From: Micromonospora echinofusca
Lineage (GTDB): Bacteria > Actinomycetota > Actinomycetes > Mycobacteriales > Micromonosporaceae
Length of the DNA stretch: 64,000 nucleotides
Direction of reading: 5' to 3'
Assembly: GCF_900091445.1 (NCBI RefSeq)
Contig: NZ_LT607733.1
Coordinates: 2,930,501 to 2,994,500, forward strand
Positions within the stretch are counted from its first letter, which is position 1. Each line of letters starts with the position of its first letter. The position numbers were made by a program, and so were the translations under genes. Below are positions 16,699 to 25,135 of the stretch, one piece after another. The notes beneath the pieces are model-generated. The model saw nothing but the letters and a program-made list of their open reading frames with translations. It ran no database searches and was not told the origin of the DNA.

Positions 16699-17784
16699 GT
16701 GAGCCAGGAGGTCAGGGGAGTCATCTCCCGCAGCAAGGGCGCGCCGGTCGAGGTGACCACGATCGTGCTGCCCGACCCGGGTCCGGGCGAGGCGATCGTG
16801 CGGATCCAGTCCTGCGGGGTCTGCCACACCGACCTGCACTACCGCGAGGGCGGCATCAACGACGACTACCCGTTCCTGCTCGGGCACGAGGCCGCCGGCG
16901 TCGTCGAGCAGGTCGGGCCGGGCGTCGACGGCGTCGCGCCGGGCGACTTCGTGGTGCTCAACTGGCGGGCCGTCTGCGGGGAGTGCCGGGCCTGCCGCCG
17001 GGGCCGCCCGTGGTACTGCTTCGCCACCCACAACGCGGCGCAGAAGATGACCCTCACCGACGGCACCGAGCTCACGCCGGCGCTGGGCATCGGCGCCTTC
17101 GCCGAGAAGACCCTGGTCCACGCCGGGCAGTGCACCAAGGTCGATCCGGCGGCCCGGCCCGCCGCCGTCGGTCTGCTCGGCTGCGGCGTGATGGCCGGTC
17201 TCGGGGCCGCCATGAACACCGGCGGGGTCACCCGGGGCGACTCGGTGGCCGTGATCGGCTGCGGCGGCGTCGGGGACGCGGCGGTGGCCGGCGCGGCGCT
17301 GGCCGGCGCGACGACGATCGTCGCCGTGGACACCGACCCCCGCAAGCTCGACTGGGCCCGGAAGTTCGGCGCCACCCACACCGTCAACGCCCGCGAGGAC
17401 GACCCGGTCGAGGCGATCCGCGCCGCCACCGGCGGCTTCGGCGCCGACGTCGTGATCGACGCGGTCGGTCGCCCCGAGACCTGGAAGCAGGCCTTCTACG
17501 CCCGCGACCTCGCCGGCACCGTCGTGCTGGTGGGCGTACCGACGCCGGAGATGACCGTCGAGGTGCCGCTGCTCGACGTCTTCGGCCGGGGCGGCGCGTT
17601 GAAGTCCAGCTGGTACGGCGACTGCCTGCCCAGCCGCGACTTCCCCATGCTCACCGAGCTCTACCTTCAGGGCCGGCTCGACCTGGACGCCTTCGTCACC
17701 GAGGAGATCGCCCTGGCGCAGGTCGAGGAGGCGTTCGCCCGGATGCACCGGGGCGACGTGCTGCGCTCGGTGGTGGTGCTCTGA
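16699..17784 (+). CDS. mscR: S-(hydroxymethyl)mycothiol dehydrogenase / S-nitrosomycothiol reductase
   Basis: A 361-residue zinc-dependent class III-type alcohol dehydrogenase. Catalytic zinc ligands appear in [11 protein letters not shown] and LLGHEAAG; structural zinc cysteines in [16 protein letters not shown]; the NAD site in [15 protein letters not shown]. The sequence closely follows mycobacterial MscR (AdhE2). Known role: NAD-dependent oxidation of the formaldehyde-mycothiol adduct toward formate, and reduction of S-nitrosomycothiol. Mycothiol is specific to Actinobacteria. GTG at 16699 has AGGAGG upstream. The stop TGA overlaps the ATG of an MBL-fold gene, an order also seen in mycobacteria. 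Confidence 0.9.
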   Translation: MSQEVRGVISRSKGAPVEVTTIVLPDPGPGEAIVRIQSCGVCHTDLHYREGGINDDYPFLLGHEAAGVVEQVGPGVDGVAPGDFVVLNWRAVCGECRACRRGRPWYCFATHNAAQKMTLTDGTELTPALGIGAFAEKTLVHAGQCTKVDPAARPAAVGLLGCGVMAGLGAAMNTGGVTRGDSVAVIGCGGVGDAAVAGAALAGATTIVAVDTDPRKLDWARKFGATHTVNAREDDPVEAIRAATGGFGADVVIDAVGRPETWKQAFYARDLAGTVVLVGVPTPEMTVEVPLLDVFGRGGALKSSWYGDCLPSRDFPMLTELYLQGRLDLDAFVTEEIALAQVEEAFARMHRGDVLRSVVVL

Positions 17785-18413
17785 TGGCCGCGCGCGTCGA
17801 CCACGCCGTCACCTCCGGCACGTTCTCCCTCGACGGCCAGACCTTCGACGTGGACAACAACGTATGGGTCGTCGGCGACGACACCGAGTGCGTCGTCGTC
17901 GACGCTCCGCACGACGTCGACGCGATACTGGCCGCCGTCGGCGACCGGCGGGTGCGGGCGATCCTCGCCACCCACGCGCACGACGACCACGTCCGGGTGG
18001 CCCCGGCGCTGGCCCGGGCCACCGGCGCCCCGGTGCTGCTGCACCCGGCCGACCGGGTGCTGTGGGACATGGTGCACCCCGACGAGGCGCCGGGCGCGGA
18101 CCTGCGCGACGGGCAGGTCGTCGAGGTGGCCGGCACCGCGCTGACCGTGCTGCACACGCCCGGGCACAGCCCCGGCGGGTGCAGCTTCCACGCGCCGCAG
18201 CTCGGCGTCGTCTTCACCGGCGACACGCTCTTCGCCGGCGGGCCGGGGGCGACGGGACGCTCGTACAGCGACTTCGGCACCATCGTCGCCTCGATCCGGG
18301 ACCGGCTGCTCACGCTCCCACCGGAGACGGTCGTGCACACCGGGCACGGGGAGAGCACGACCGTCGCGGCGGAGGCTCCACACCTCGACGAGTGGCTGGC
18401 CCGCGGCCACTGA
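17784..18413 (+). CDS. MBL-fold hydrolase coupled to mscR
   Basis: A 209-residue metallo-beta-lactamase-fold protein. Metal ligands are visible in ATHAHDDH (HxHxDH), HTPGHSPGG, FTGDTLFAGG and HTGHGEST, the glyoxalase II-like pattern with two metal sites. It overlaps mscR (TGATG), so it is co-translated. By context it probably hydrolyses the S-formylmycothiol or another mycothiol thioester produced by MscR; this is inference, though the pairing is conserved in mycothiol-producing genera. Confidence 0.85.
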   Translation: MAARVDHAVTSGTFSLDGQTFDVDNNVWVVGDDTECVVVDAPHDVDAILAAVGDRRVRAILATHAHDDHVRVAPALARATGAPVLLHPADRVLWDMVHPDEAPGADLRDGQVVEVAGTALTVLHTPGHSPGGCSFHAPQLGVVFTGDTLFAGGPGATGRSYSDFGTIVASIRDRLLTLPPETVVHTGHGESTTVAAEAPHLDEWLARGH

Positions 18414-18427
18414 GCGGGCCGGCGGTC

Positions 18428-18461
18428 GTCCCGGGCAGTCGCCGTACGGGCTGCCCGGGAC
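18428..18461. terminator. Bidirectional terminator hairpin
   Basis: Perfect 11-bp arms GTCCCGGGCAG and CTGCCCGGGAC with a 12-base loop lie between the convergent stops at 18413 and 18489. Confidence 0.7.
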
Positions 18462-18488
18462 CGCTCGACGGCTACCTGCCGGGCCGGG

Positions 18489-19430
18489 TCACGCCGGGCG
18501 GCGCACGTACATCCGGATGGTCGTGCCGGCGGCGGTCGTGTGTACGCGTACCAGGTCGCACAGCGCCTGCACGATCACCAGCCCCCGGCCGCCGATGCCG
18601 TCCGCCGCCGGGGTCAGCCGCCCGGTCAGCGGGTCGGTCAGCGAACCGTCGTCGTGGATCTCGCAGACCAGGTGCTCGGCCGTCCGCCACACGCGCAGCA
18701 CACCGGCGCCGCCGGCGTGCGCGACGCTGTTGGTCGCCAGCTCGGTCACCGCGATCTGGAGGTCGGCCAGCCGGTCCGCGTCCAGCCCCGCGGCCTCCCC
18801 GTGCCCTGCCACGAACCGGCGCACGGCGGAGAGCGTGTCCAGCTCGTACGCCAGCGCCGCGACCGGCTCCGTCGGGCTCGACAGGGGCTCGTTGTAGCGG
18901 GCCACCACCTCCGCCGGGGCGTAACGCGGGCTTGGCCGTCGCCCGGCGTCGTCGACGAGCACGGGGTGCGTGGCGTACGCGTCGGCCAGCACGTCGGCGT
19001 CGAGCCCGGTGGTGTCGTACGGGCAGAGGATGGTCGCGTCGCGGCCGGCGAAGGCCATGTTGATCAGTGCCTCGTGCTGGGCGCACGCCGGGTACTCCGT
19101 GTCGCTGCGCCCGGCCCAGATCGGCTCGCCGATGATGCGCACCCGCCGGCCGGCGTGCTGTTCGATGAACGCCTGCAACACCCACGGGATGATCCGGCCC
19201 GGGTTCCGGCCGGCCTGCGTCATGTCCGCCCAGCGCACGGCGTCGGCGGGGCCGACCTCGGCGCGGACCCGCCACAGGTTGGCGCCCGGCATCGCGACCA
19301 GCACCGGCTCCCCGGCGGCGAGACCGTCGGTGATGAACGGGACCGTGCCGGCGAGCAGGGCCCGCGGACCGTCGTAGAAGAACCCCTCGTGCACGAAGGC
19401 GCCCTGCTCGACCACGGCACCACCAGTCAT
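18489..19430 (-). CDS. MEDS-domain / HATPase anti-sigma-type regulator
   Basis: A 313-residue two-domain protein. The N-terminal part (FFYDGPRALLAGTVPFITDG, RIIPWVLQAFIEQHAGRRVR) is a MEDS domain, a sensor module related to RecA-like folds and known from DcmR. The C-terminal third is an RsbW-like HATPase with LQIAVTELATNSVAHAGG (N box), EIHDDG (G1) and GGRGLVIVQALCD (G2). Such proteins are common in actinomycetes and are thought to act as anti-sigma kinases or light/redox-linked regulators. The ATG at 19430 has GGAAGG six bases upstream. It is a plausible partner for the SpoIIE-type phosphatase at the right edge, but they are 43 kb apart. Confidence 0.75.
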   Translation of the reverse strand: MTGGAVVEQGAFVHEGFFYDGPRALLAGTVPFITDGLAAGEPVLVAMPGANLWRVRAEVGPADAVRWADMTQAGRNPGRIIPWVLQAFIEQHAGRRVRIIGEPIWAGRSDTEYPACAQHEALINMAFAGRDATILCPYDTTGLDADVLADAYATHPVLVDDAGRRPSPRYAPAEVVARYNEPLSSPTEPVAALAYELDTLSAVRRFVAGHGEAAGLDADRLADLQIAVTELATNSVAHAGGAGVLRVWRTAEHLVCEIHDDGSLTDPLTGRLTPAADGIGGRGLVIVQALCDLVRVHTTAAGTTIRMYVRRPA

Positions 19431-19630
19431 TCGTCGCCTTCCGCTTGGCGCCTCCCACTGTAATCGTCGGTCCAGATGCCGGCCCACCGGGTGAAACGTC
19501 GGCGTCGCCGCGCCGCCCACCCGACTGCGCCCAAGGCCGTGACCGGGTCGACGCGAGCGTGCCGGCCAGGACACCACCGAAGAAAAAAAGGGGGTGCGTC
19601 CCCGCCCGCGCATGGGAGACATTCGTCGCC

Positions 19631-20758
19631 GTGCGACCCACCGCTGAACCGGCCGCCGCGCAGGCGGCACCGGCACTCACCCCCGCCCAGAGCGCCGCCC
19701 TCGCGTACGTCCGCGCGGTGGCGCTGCGTGACCGTCCCGCCGCCCTGGCCGCCATCGCCCGCGCGCTCGCCGGCTCCGGCGTCACCCACGGTCCGGAACT
19801 GTTGATCGCGGCGGTCGGCCGGCACGGACGGCTCACCCTCAACTTCCACCCCGACCGGCTGCTCGCCGACGGGCGTACGGTCGCCGAGGCCCTCGCCGCC
19901 GAGGGCGTCTACCGCAGCCAGTTCGAGACCGGTATCTCCAACGGCGGCCTGACCGCCTTCCCCGGCGGTGACCGGGACCGCTGGGAGGAGTCCCTCTTCG
20001 GCGGCGCCTACCAGGCACCCGGCGTACCCCTCGCGGACCGGCCGAAGTACGGCGGCCTCAACCTGCTCGACCATCCCGACGGCGCGTGCCCCCGGTTCGG
20101 CTCCTGTCACCTGCGGCTGCGTCCGCAGGTGCTCGCGCGGGCCACGTTCTGCTTCGGCGACAGCCACCTCGGGCCCCGGGACCTGGGCACCGTCGACGTC
20201 TTCGAGCCGGTGCTGGCGGCCCTGCTGGCCGCCACCGACGACACCGGGATCAGCCTCGGCGTGCCGGGCGACGTGGTGAGCCTGGCCCAGAGCCTGCTGC
20301 GCCGCCGGGAGGACGCCGCGTGGGCCCCCGGCGCGGCGGGGCGCGCGCTCGACGACTACATCGAGGCCCAGATCCACGGCGAGCTGAGCCTCGCCCGCGA
20401 CGTGGAGGCGATGGTCGTCGACCCGTCCTTCCGGGGCACCGAGGCCGGGGACATCCTCGCCGCGCTCGCCCGACGGCACGGCTTCGCCCTGCACTGGCAC
20501 GCCGGCTTCGCGCTTCCCGTCGACCGGATCGACGCCGACTTCCGGGGCCCGGCCATCCCGCCGCTGGCCGCCCGGGTGCACGCCGAGTTCGCCCGGCCGG
20601 GGGATCTGGTCGACGCCGCCCTGATCGGCCGGGCGGCGGCCTCGGTGGTCAGGGAGCCGTCCCGCTGGGCCGACCGTGGGCCGACGCAGGTGACCCTCCA
20701 GCACCTCAAGCAGCTCTGGCACGTCCTGGTCCGCTTCGGCGCCCCGCGCGACGCCTAG
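19631..20758 (+). CDS. DUF3626 domain protein
   Basis: A 375-residue protein matching DUF3626. Characteristic blocks are RLTLNFHPDRLL, YRSQFETGISNGGLTAFP, KYGGLNLLDHPDGACPRFG and TFCFGDSHLGPRDLGT. The function of the family is unknown; conserved His, Asp and Arg residues suggest an enzyme. There is no signal peptide. GTG at 19631 was chosen because the frame upstream encodes a low-complexity segment unlike the family. A GGGAG lies 11 bases before it, which is a wide spacing. It is divergent from the MEDS gene. Confidence 0.7.
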   Translation: MRPTAEPAAAQAAPALTPAQSAALAYVRAVALRDRPAALAAIARALAGSGVTHGPELLIAAVGRHGRLTLNFHPDRLLADGRTVAEALAAEGVYRSQFETGISNGGLTAFPGGDRDRWEESLFGGAYQAPGVPLADRPKYGGLNLLDHPDGACPRFGSCHLRLRPQVLARATFCFGDSHLGPRDLGTVDVFEPVLAALLAATDDTGISLGVPGDVVSLAQSLLRRREDAAWAPGAAGRALDDYIEAQIHGELSLARDVEAMVVDPSFRGTEAGDILAALARRHGFALHWHAGFALPVDRIDADFRGPAIPPLAARVHAEFARPGDLVDAALIGRAAASVVREPSRWADRGPTQVTLQHLKQLWHVLVRFGAPRDA

Positions 20759-21010
20759 GAACGCCACACACCAGCCGCTTTGCCGGGCGCCTGCGGCTCG
20801 TCCCGGACAGGTCGATTGGTGCCTCTCCGTCCGCTCCGCGTAGTGACCCCGGTCGCAGCCGACCACGACCGGCGCATATCCGGAATGACCGACAGGCCCG
20901 GCTGGTTGTGTCCCCCGTACCGCCGGAGCCGAAACCCGTCCGGCGCGGAAGTTTCCCCTCCAGGAGTGCTCATCCAGGGAGCGCTTCGCCTGACCGAAAG
21001 GGCAACCATC
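20759..21010 (+). promoter_or_regulatory. Long structured leader before first lysozyme-like gene
   Basis: A 252-bp gap with no gene. It contains a strong hairpin (CCGGTCG and CGACCGG arms, about 20891-20914 region) and a second one around GCCGAAACCC near 20935. It precedes a secreted cell-wall-type protein, as do the leaders at 22104 and 33274, which share scattered blocks with it. Genes of this kind in Actinobacteria are often under a c-di-AMP (ydaO) riboswitch; some blocks here resemble it, but I cannot confirm the fold. Confidence 0.35.
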
Positions 21011-21718
21011 GTGAAGTACGACTTCACTCGATGGCTCCCGGCCATCGCGAAGGACTCGACGGACTCGAACCGCAAGATCGCGCTGAGCGTGGTGGGTGTC
21101 GCCGCCCTCGGTGGTCTCGCCTTCGGGCCGACGGCCGTGGCCGCGCCGGTCACGTCCGCGCCCCACGAGGGTGCCGTGGCGGCGATCGAGCAGGCCACCG
21201 GCAAGAGCCGGCCGGGCGCGGCCGAGGAGTCGGCACTGACCACGGGCGGTACGACCACCAAGCCCTCCGCCGACAAGCCCAGCCGCGAGAAGCTCATCCC
21301 GCACGGCGTGCAGGGCGCCCAGTCGCGCATCCCGCTCGACGACGCGCAGCTCGCCAACGCCAAGGCCATCATCGAGGAGGCCAAGGAGAGCGGTGTGGGT
21401 GAGCGGGGTGCCGTCATCGGCATCGCCACGTCGCTTCAGGAGTCGAAGCTCTACAACCTCGGCCACCTGGGCGTGTACAACGACCACGACTCGCAGGGCC
21501 TGTTCCAGCAGCGCCCGTCGTCGGGTTGGGGCTCGCCCGAGCAGATCACCGACCCCGAGTACGCCTCGGAGGCCTTCTACCGGGCGCTCAAGAACGTGGG
21601 CGGCTGGCAGGACCTGCCGCTGACCTCCGCCGCGCAGACCGTGCAGGTCTCGGCCTACCCCTTCGCGTACGCGCAGTGGGAGGAGCAGGCGGCGGACATC
21701 GTGTCCCAGCTCTGGTGA
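21011..21718 (+). CDS. Secreted lysozyme/transglycosylase-like protein, paralogue 1
   Basis: A 235-residue protein with an N-terminal hydrophobic export segment (IALSVVGVAALGGLAFGP) and a C-terminal domain of about 140 residues. Its blocks ATSLQESKLYNLGHLGVYND, HDSQGLFQQRPSSGWG and AQTVQVSAYPFAYAQWEEQA fit a lytic-transglycosylase/lysozyme-like fold, with the Glu of LQES as probable catalytic acid. It differs from the two later paralogues in its longer, Thr/Lys-rich linker. GTG at 21011 has a GAAAGGG site. Likely role: peptidoglycan remodelling during growth or germination; substrate cleavage is inferred. Confidence 0.7.
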   Translation: MKYDFTRWLPAIAKDSTDSNRKIALSVVGVAALGGLAFGPTAVAAPVTSAPHEGAVAAIEQATGKSRPGAAEESALTTGGTTTKPSADKPSREKLIPHGVQGAQSRIPLDDAQLANAKAIIEEAKESGVGERGAVIGIATSLQESKLYNLGHLGVYNDHDSQGLFQQRPSSGWGSPEQITDPEYASEAFYRALKNVGGWQDLPLTSAAQTVQVSAYPFAYAQWEEQAADIVSQLW

Positions 21719-21733
21719 CGACGATCGCGTGAT

Positions 21734-21766
21734 ACCGGCCGGTCCCGCGTCTCGGGGCCGGCCGGT
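21734..21766 (+). terminator. Terminator hairpin after paralogue 1
   Basis: ACCGGCCGG and CCGGCCGGT arms extend inward through a T-G wobble to CCCG/CGGG, giving a 14-bp stem with a 5-base loop. It starts 15 bases past the stop. Confidence 0.75.
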
Positions 21767-21938
21767 CGCGTCCATGCCGACGACGCCCCGCATCCGGGCC
21801 GGACCGCCGCCCGGCCGCAGCCGGCGCAGCGTCTCGTCGTGGTGGCCAACGCGAGCCCCTGTCGAGCTGCCCCGTCCACGAGACCGCCTTCCAGGTCCGG
21901 GCCCGCGACGCTAGCCGGCCACCGTTTCTGTGTCCCGT

Positions 21939-21989
21939 GAGATCTTGGTAGGAATGTGCCCCTCCAGGGCGCGAAACTACCAAGATCTC
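21939..21989. repeat. Dispersed long palindrome, AGATCTTGG family, copy 1
   Basis: Perfect 13-bp outer arms GAGATCTTGGTAG and CTACCAAGATCTC enclose an inner GCCC/GGGC hairpin with a CTCCA-type loop. A second copy with the same outer core and same apical loop lies at 33094-33143. Each sits at the left edge of a duplicated leader and gene block. It is a REP-like or MITE-like element; no protein is encoded. The surrounding stretch 21767-22103 holds no other recognisable feature. Confidence 0.75.
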
Positions 21990-22103
21990 GTCGGCCACGA
22001 TCACACCTACCTGCGTCGCGTGTCCGGTTGTGGCGCAAGCGTGCGGGACTGCGGCTGGCTGTGCTCGTCTGGTCCGGGATGGCTAACGGTGCCCGGTTTG
22101 AGG

Positions 22104-22623
22104 GTGTGGTCGGGGGCATCGTGGGGGCGGAATCGTGGCCGGGGCGGGGTCGTTACACCCTGCGTACGACCGAGCAAGGCCACACGCCGAGGCCACACGC
22201 CAAGGCCACACCGCCCGCCCCGACGGGGTGGCGAGCCGGCCCCGACGGGCAAGCGCCAAGGCGATGCCGCCCCGCCGGGATGGCGGGCCCGCCCCGACGG
22301 GGTGGCGGGACCGGGGTCCCGGAATGATGGCGGGCCGGTGGTCGTTACACATGGTCCGGCCGACGTGAGGGCAACCCCCCGCCCCCGCGAAACAGTCCGG
22401 GTCCTTCCGACCCGCACAGGTCGGACATCCGGCCGACACGGCCGATCTGTTCTTTCCTCCAGCGCGACGCGGGAGACCTTTCCTCCGGTACGACGCCGGA
22501 GAAATCTCCTCCGGTTCGACTGGAGATCCCCTGAGTTCCTTGGGCGCCGGACGGTGCTTGCACCCGCGTGAAGCCGATCCCCCTCGGCGTTGTGGGTGCC
22601 GACCCCCGAATGGAGCATCTGCG
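22104..22623 (+). promoter_or_regulatory. Duplicated promoter/leader block A before paralogue 2
   Basis: A 520-bp non-coding block sharing long near-identical stretches with 33274-33689. Shared items are two copies of TCGTTACAC (22150 and 22342); a hairpin at 22406-22425 (TCCGACC/GGTCGGA); GGTGC-TT-GCACC near 22553; and a hairpin at 22573-22588 (GCCGA, loop TCCCCC, TCGGC). A 13-bp unit GGCCACACGCC(R)A is repeated about three times at 22176-22212 and is absent from the other copy. The hairpins keep pairing despite base changes between copies, so an RNA leader is likely. Parts resemble the ydaO (c-di-AMP) riboswitch, unproven. Confidence 0.55.
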
Positions 22624-23220
22624 ATGAACACGATCATTCGTAACAGCGTTCTCGGTATCGCCGGTCTCGCGTTCGCCGGTGGTGTGGCCGCCGGTCCGAT
22701 GACCGACACCGCCCACACCAGCGCCCCGAGCGTGGACACGACGGCTGTCGCCGTCGCGGTGCAGGCTGACAAGCCGGACATGGGCAAGCTGGTGCCGCAT
22801 GGTGTGCAGGGTGCCCAGTCGCGTATCGACCTCTCGGACGAGCAGGTCGGCAACGTCAAGGCCATCATCGCGGCGACGAAGAAGGCCGGCATGGACGAGC
22901 GGGCCGCGGTGGTGTCGATCGCGACGGCGTTGCAGGAGTCGAAGTTGGAGAACCTGGGTCACCTGGGTGACCGCAACGACCATGATTCGCAGGGCCTGTT
23001 CCAGCAGCGTCCGTCCAGTGGTTGGGGCACGGTGGAGCAGATCACCGACCCGGAGTACTCGACGACGGCGTTCCTGAAGGGTCTGAAGCAGGTCGACGGG
23101 TGGCAGGACATGCCGCTGACCGAGGCGGCGCAGACGGTGCAGGTGTCGGCGTACCCGGACCACTACGCGCAGTGGGAGCAGATGGCCGCCGACCTGGTCG
23201 CCGAGCACTGGAACAGCTGA
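22624..23220 (+). CDS. Secreted lysozyme/transglycosylase-like protein, paralogue 2
   Basis: A 198-residue protein with an N-terminal signal-like segment (NSVLGIAGLAFAGGVAAGP) and the lysozyme-like domain. The motif ATALQESKLENLGHLG carries the probable catalytic Glu, followed by DSQGLFQQRPSSGWG and VSAYPDHYAQWEQMAADL. It is nearly identical to paralogue 3 (33690-34289), differing mainly in a few residues of the linker and Met/Gln before AADL. The ATG at 22624 follows a GGAGC-type site. It is predicted to be secreted and act on peptidoglycan. Confidence 0.7.
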   Translation: MNTIIRNSVLGIAGLAFAGGVAAGPMTDTAHTSAPSVDTTAVAVAVQADKPDMGKLVPHGVQGAQSRIDLSDEQVGNVKAIIAATKKAGMDERAAVVSIATALQESKLENLGHLGDRNDHDSQGLFQQRPSSGWGTVEQITDPEYSTTAFLKGLKQVDGWQDMPLTEAAQTVQVSAYPDHYAQWEQMAADLVAEHWNS

Positions 23221-23244
23221 CCTGAGCAGTGTGAACGACTGCCG

Positions 23245-23276
23245 CTGGCCGGTACCCCACCCGGGGTGCCGGCCAG
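23245..23276 (+). terminator. Terminator hairpin after paralogue 2
   Basis: CTGGCCGGTACCCC and GGGGTGCCGGCCAG pair over 14 bp with one T-G wobble and a 4-base loop, 24 bases past the stop. The related hairpin at 34328-34360 follows paralogue 3. Confidence 0.8.
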
Positions 23277-23355
23277 ACGCATGCCCGGAGCCGGGGAGGC
23301 GCGGAGCCGGCGGCCGTCGTCACGCCGGTCAGGGCGGCGGCTGTCGTGACGCCGG

Positions 23356-24813
23356 TCAGGGGCGGCGGCCGTCGTGACGGCGGTGGCCGAGGGTGACGTC
23401 GACCAGGGCCGCCACCAGCGCGAGGGCGATCACCCCGGCGGCCAGCAGCAGCGAGTGCCGGAACGCGAGCGGGAAGTCCCCGTCGCTGGCGGCCAGCGAG
23501 GAGAAGAAGACCGAGCCGACGGCGGCGATGCCGGCGGCGGAACCGATCCGCTGGCCGGTCTGGAGCATGCCCGCCCCGCTGCCCGCCTGCCGCACCGGCA
23601 CCTGGGACAGCGTCAGGGTCTGGTTCGGTGCGATCACCAGGCCGCTGCCCAGCCCGGCGACCAGCAGGGGGGCGGCGGTCAGCCACGGCACGGGTACGCC
23701 GCTGGGGGCCAGGTCGAGCACGACGACGACCGCCCCGAGCCCGACCACCACGGTGAGCAGCCCGACCGCGACGAGTGGGCGCCCGAAGCGGTCGACGATC
23801 CGGCCTCCGAGCGCCGACGCGGCGGCCGAGCCCAGCGCGAACGGGGTGATGGCCAGGCCGGCGACCAGCGCGCTGTAGCCGAGGCCGTTCTGGAGGTAGA
23901 GCGTGAAGATGAAGAAGATCGCGGTGAACCCGCCGAAGTAGACCAGCGCGATCAGCGAACCCAGGGCGTACGACCGGAAGCCGAACAGCCCCAGGTCGAA
24001 CAGCGGTTCCTGGCGTCGGGCGTACCACCGTTCCCACACGGCGAAGCCGGCCAGGGTGAGCAGCCCCACGGGCACGAGCAGCCACCTCGCCGGGTTCCGC
24101 CACTCCTGCTGCACCAGCGGCAACAGCACGAGCAGCACTCCGGCGCCGAGCAGCAGCACCCCGACGGGGTCCAGCCGCCGGTGGTCGCGTGGGCCGGCCG
24201 GTCGGGCGGGGAGCAGCCGCCAGCCGAGGACCACCGCCAGGACGCCCACCGGCACGTTGACGAAGAACACCCACCGCCAGCCGTGCTCCTCGCCGCCGAC
24301 GGCGATCAGCAGGCCACCGAGCAGCGGGCCGACGGCCGTGGAGATGCCGATGGTGGCGCCGAGCAGCCCGAACGGTCGGCCCCGCTCGGGGCCCTGGAAG
24401 AGCTCCTGGATCAGCCCGGTGACCTGCGGGTTGACCACTCCGGCGGCGGCGCCCTGGAGCAACCGGGCCGCGATCAGCCAGGCGGGGGAGGGCGACAGCC
24501 CGGCCAGCGCGCTGGCCAGCGTGAACAGGGCGATCCCGAAGACGAACGCGGTACGCCGGCCGCGTGCGTCGCCGAAGCGGCCGGCGGAGACCAGCACCAG
24601 CCCGAACGTCAGCGCGTACCCGGACAGCACCCACTGTAGGTCGCTGGGGGAGGCGCCGAGCGAACGGTCCATCGACGGTACGGCAACGTTGACGATGCTC
24701 ACGTCGAGCAGCGTCATGAAGGCGGCGACCAGCCCGACCCCGAGGGCCTGCCAGCGCCGCCGGTCGTCCGGGGACGCGGCGGGTTCGGCCGGTGGCGTAC
24801 CCGCCGGGCTCAT
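23356..24813 (-). CDS. DHA2-family (EmrB/QacA) MFS drug exporter
   Basis: A 485-residue protein with about 14 membrane segments, as expected for DHA2 exporters. Typical motifs are LDVSIVNVAVPSMDRSL (first helix), LVSAGRFGDARGRRTAF (motif A), RLLQGAAAGVVNPQVTGLI (motif B) and GPLLGGLL (motif C, the antiporter signature). Known role: proton-driven export of drugs or secondary metabolites. ATG at 24813 has GGGAGG four bases upstream. No regulator is adjacent except a small winged-helix gene just upstream on the same strand. Confidence 0.85.
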   Translation of the reverse strand: MSPAGTPPAEPAASPDDRRRWQALGVGLVAAFMTLLDVSIVNVAVPSMDRSLGASPSDLQWVLSGYALTFGLVLVSAGRFGDARGRRTAFVFGIALFTLASALAGLSPSPAWLIAARLLQGAAAGVVNPQVTGLIQELFQGPERGRPFGLLGATIGISTAVGPLLGGLLIAVGGEEHGWRWVFFVNVPVGVLAVVLGWRLLPARPAGPRDHRRLDPVGVLLLGAGVLLVLLPLVQQEWRNPARWLLVPVGLLTLAGFAVWERWYARRQEPLFDLGLFGFRSYALGSLIALVYFGGFTAIFFIFTLYLQNGLGYSALVAGLAITPFALGSAAASALGGRIVDRFGRPLVAVGLLTVVVGLGAVVVVLDLAPSGVPVPWLTAAPLLVAGLGSGLVIAPNQTLTLSQVPVRQAGSGAGMLQTGQRIGSAAGIAAVGSVFFSSLAASDGDFPLAFRHSLLLAAGVIALALVAALVDVTLGHRRHDGRRP

Positions 24814-24898
24814 CGTGCCTCCCGTAAACCAGTGAACGGGCATCGCTGAGCGCTACCCCGGTCCCCGGGAGGCGAACCATCACGTGGCGGGCGACGGC

Positions 24899-25135
24899 TC
24901 ACGCCATCTGGCGGGCACAGAACCGGGGTCCGAAGTCCAGCCCGGCCATGGGGGAGTCCTCCCGGTGCAACAGGTTCTTCTCGGTGAGCTGGTGCAGCGG
25001 CTCGCGCAACTGCTCCGCGGTGAGGCCGGCCTCCTCGGCGATGAGGTCCGGGTACGGCACCTGCCCTCGGGCCTCCAGCGCCGCGACCGCGTCGTACACC
25101 CGTTCCTCGACATCCGACAGTTGCACCTGCCGCAT
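24899..25135 (-). CDS. Small winged-helix-like protein
   Basis: A 78-residue protein with a helix-turn-helix-like pattern: VEERVYDAVAALEARGQVPY, PDLIAEEAGLTAEQLREPLH, then LTEKNLLHRED, which reads as a winged-helix recognition region plus wing. ATG at 25135 has AAGGA upstream. It is encoded 85 bp upstream of the DHA2 exporter on the same strand and divergent from the flavoprotein gene at 25286. A regulator of one neighbour is possible; the short length and acidic charge also fit a protein-protein adaptor. Confidence 0.6.
   Translation of the reverse strand: MRQVQLSDVEERVYDAVAALEARGQVPYPDLIAEEAGLTAEQLREPLHQLTEKNLLHREDSPMAGLDFGPRFCARQMA

Noticed and set aside
20935..21010. Confident call of a ydaO riboswitch before paralogue 1
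   Set aside because: Only short blocks resemble the consensus and I could not build the full paired structure by eye; kept as a testable idea only.
22176..22212. CRISPR-like tandem repeats
   Set aside because: Unit of about 13 bp, three contiguous copies with no spacers and no cas genes; it is a simple GC-rich repeat in a leader.
22351..22368. Five-codon ORF MVRPT (and MVRPA in the second leader) as a regulatory peptide
   Set aside because: It is very short, lacks a ribosome site, and its conservation is explained by the duplication.
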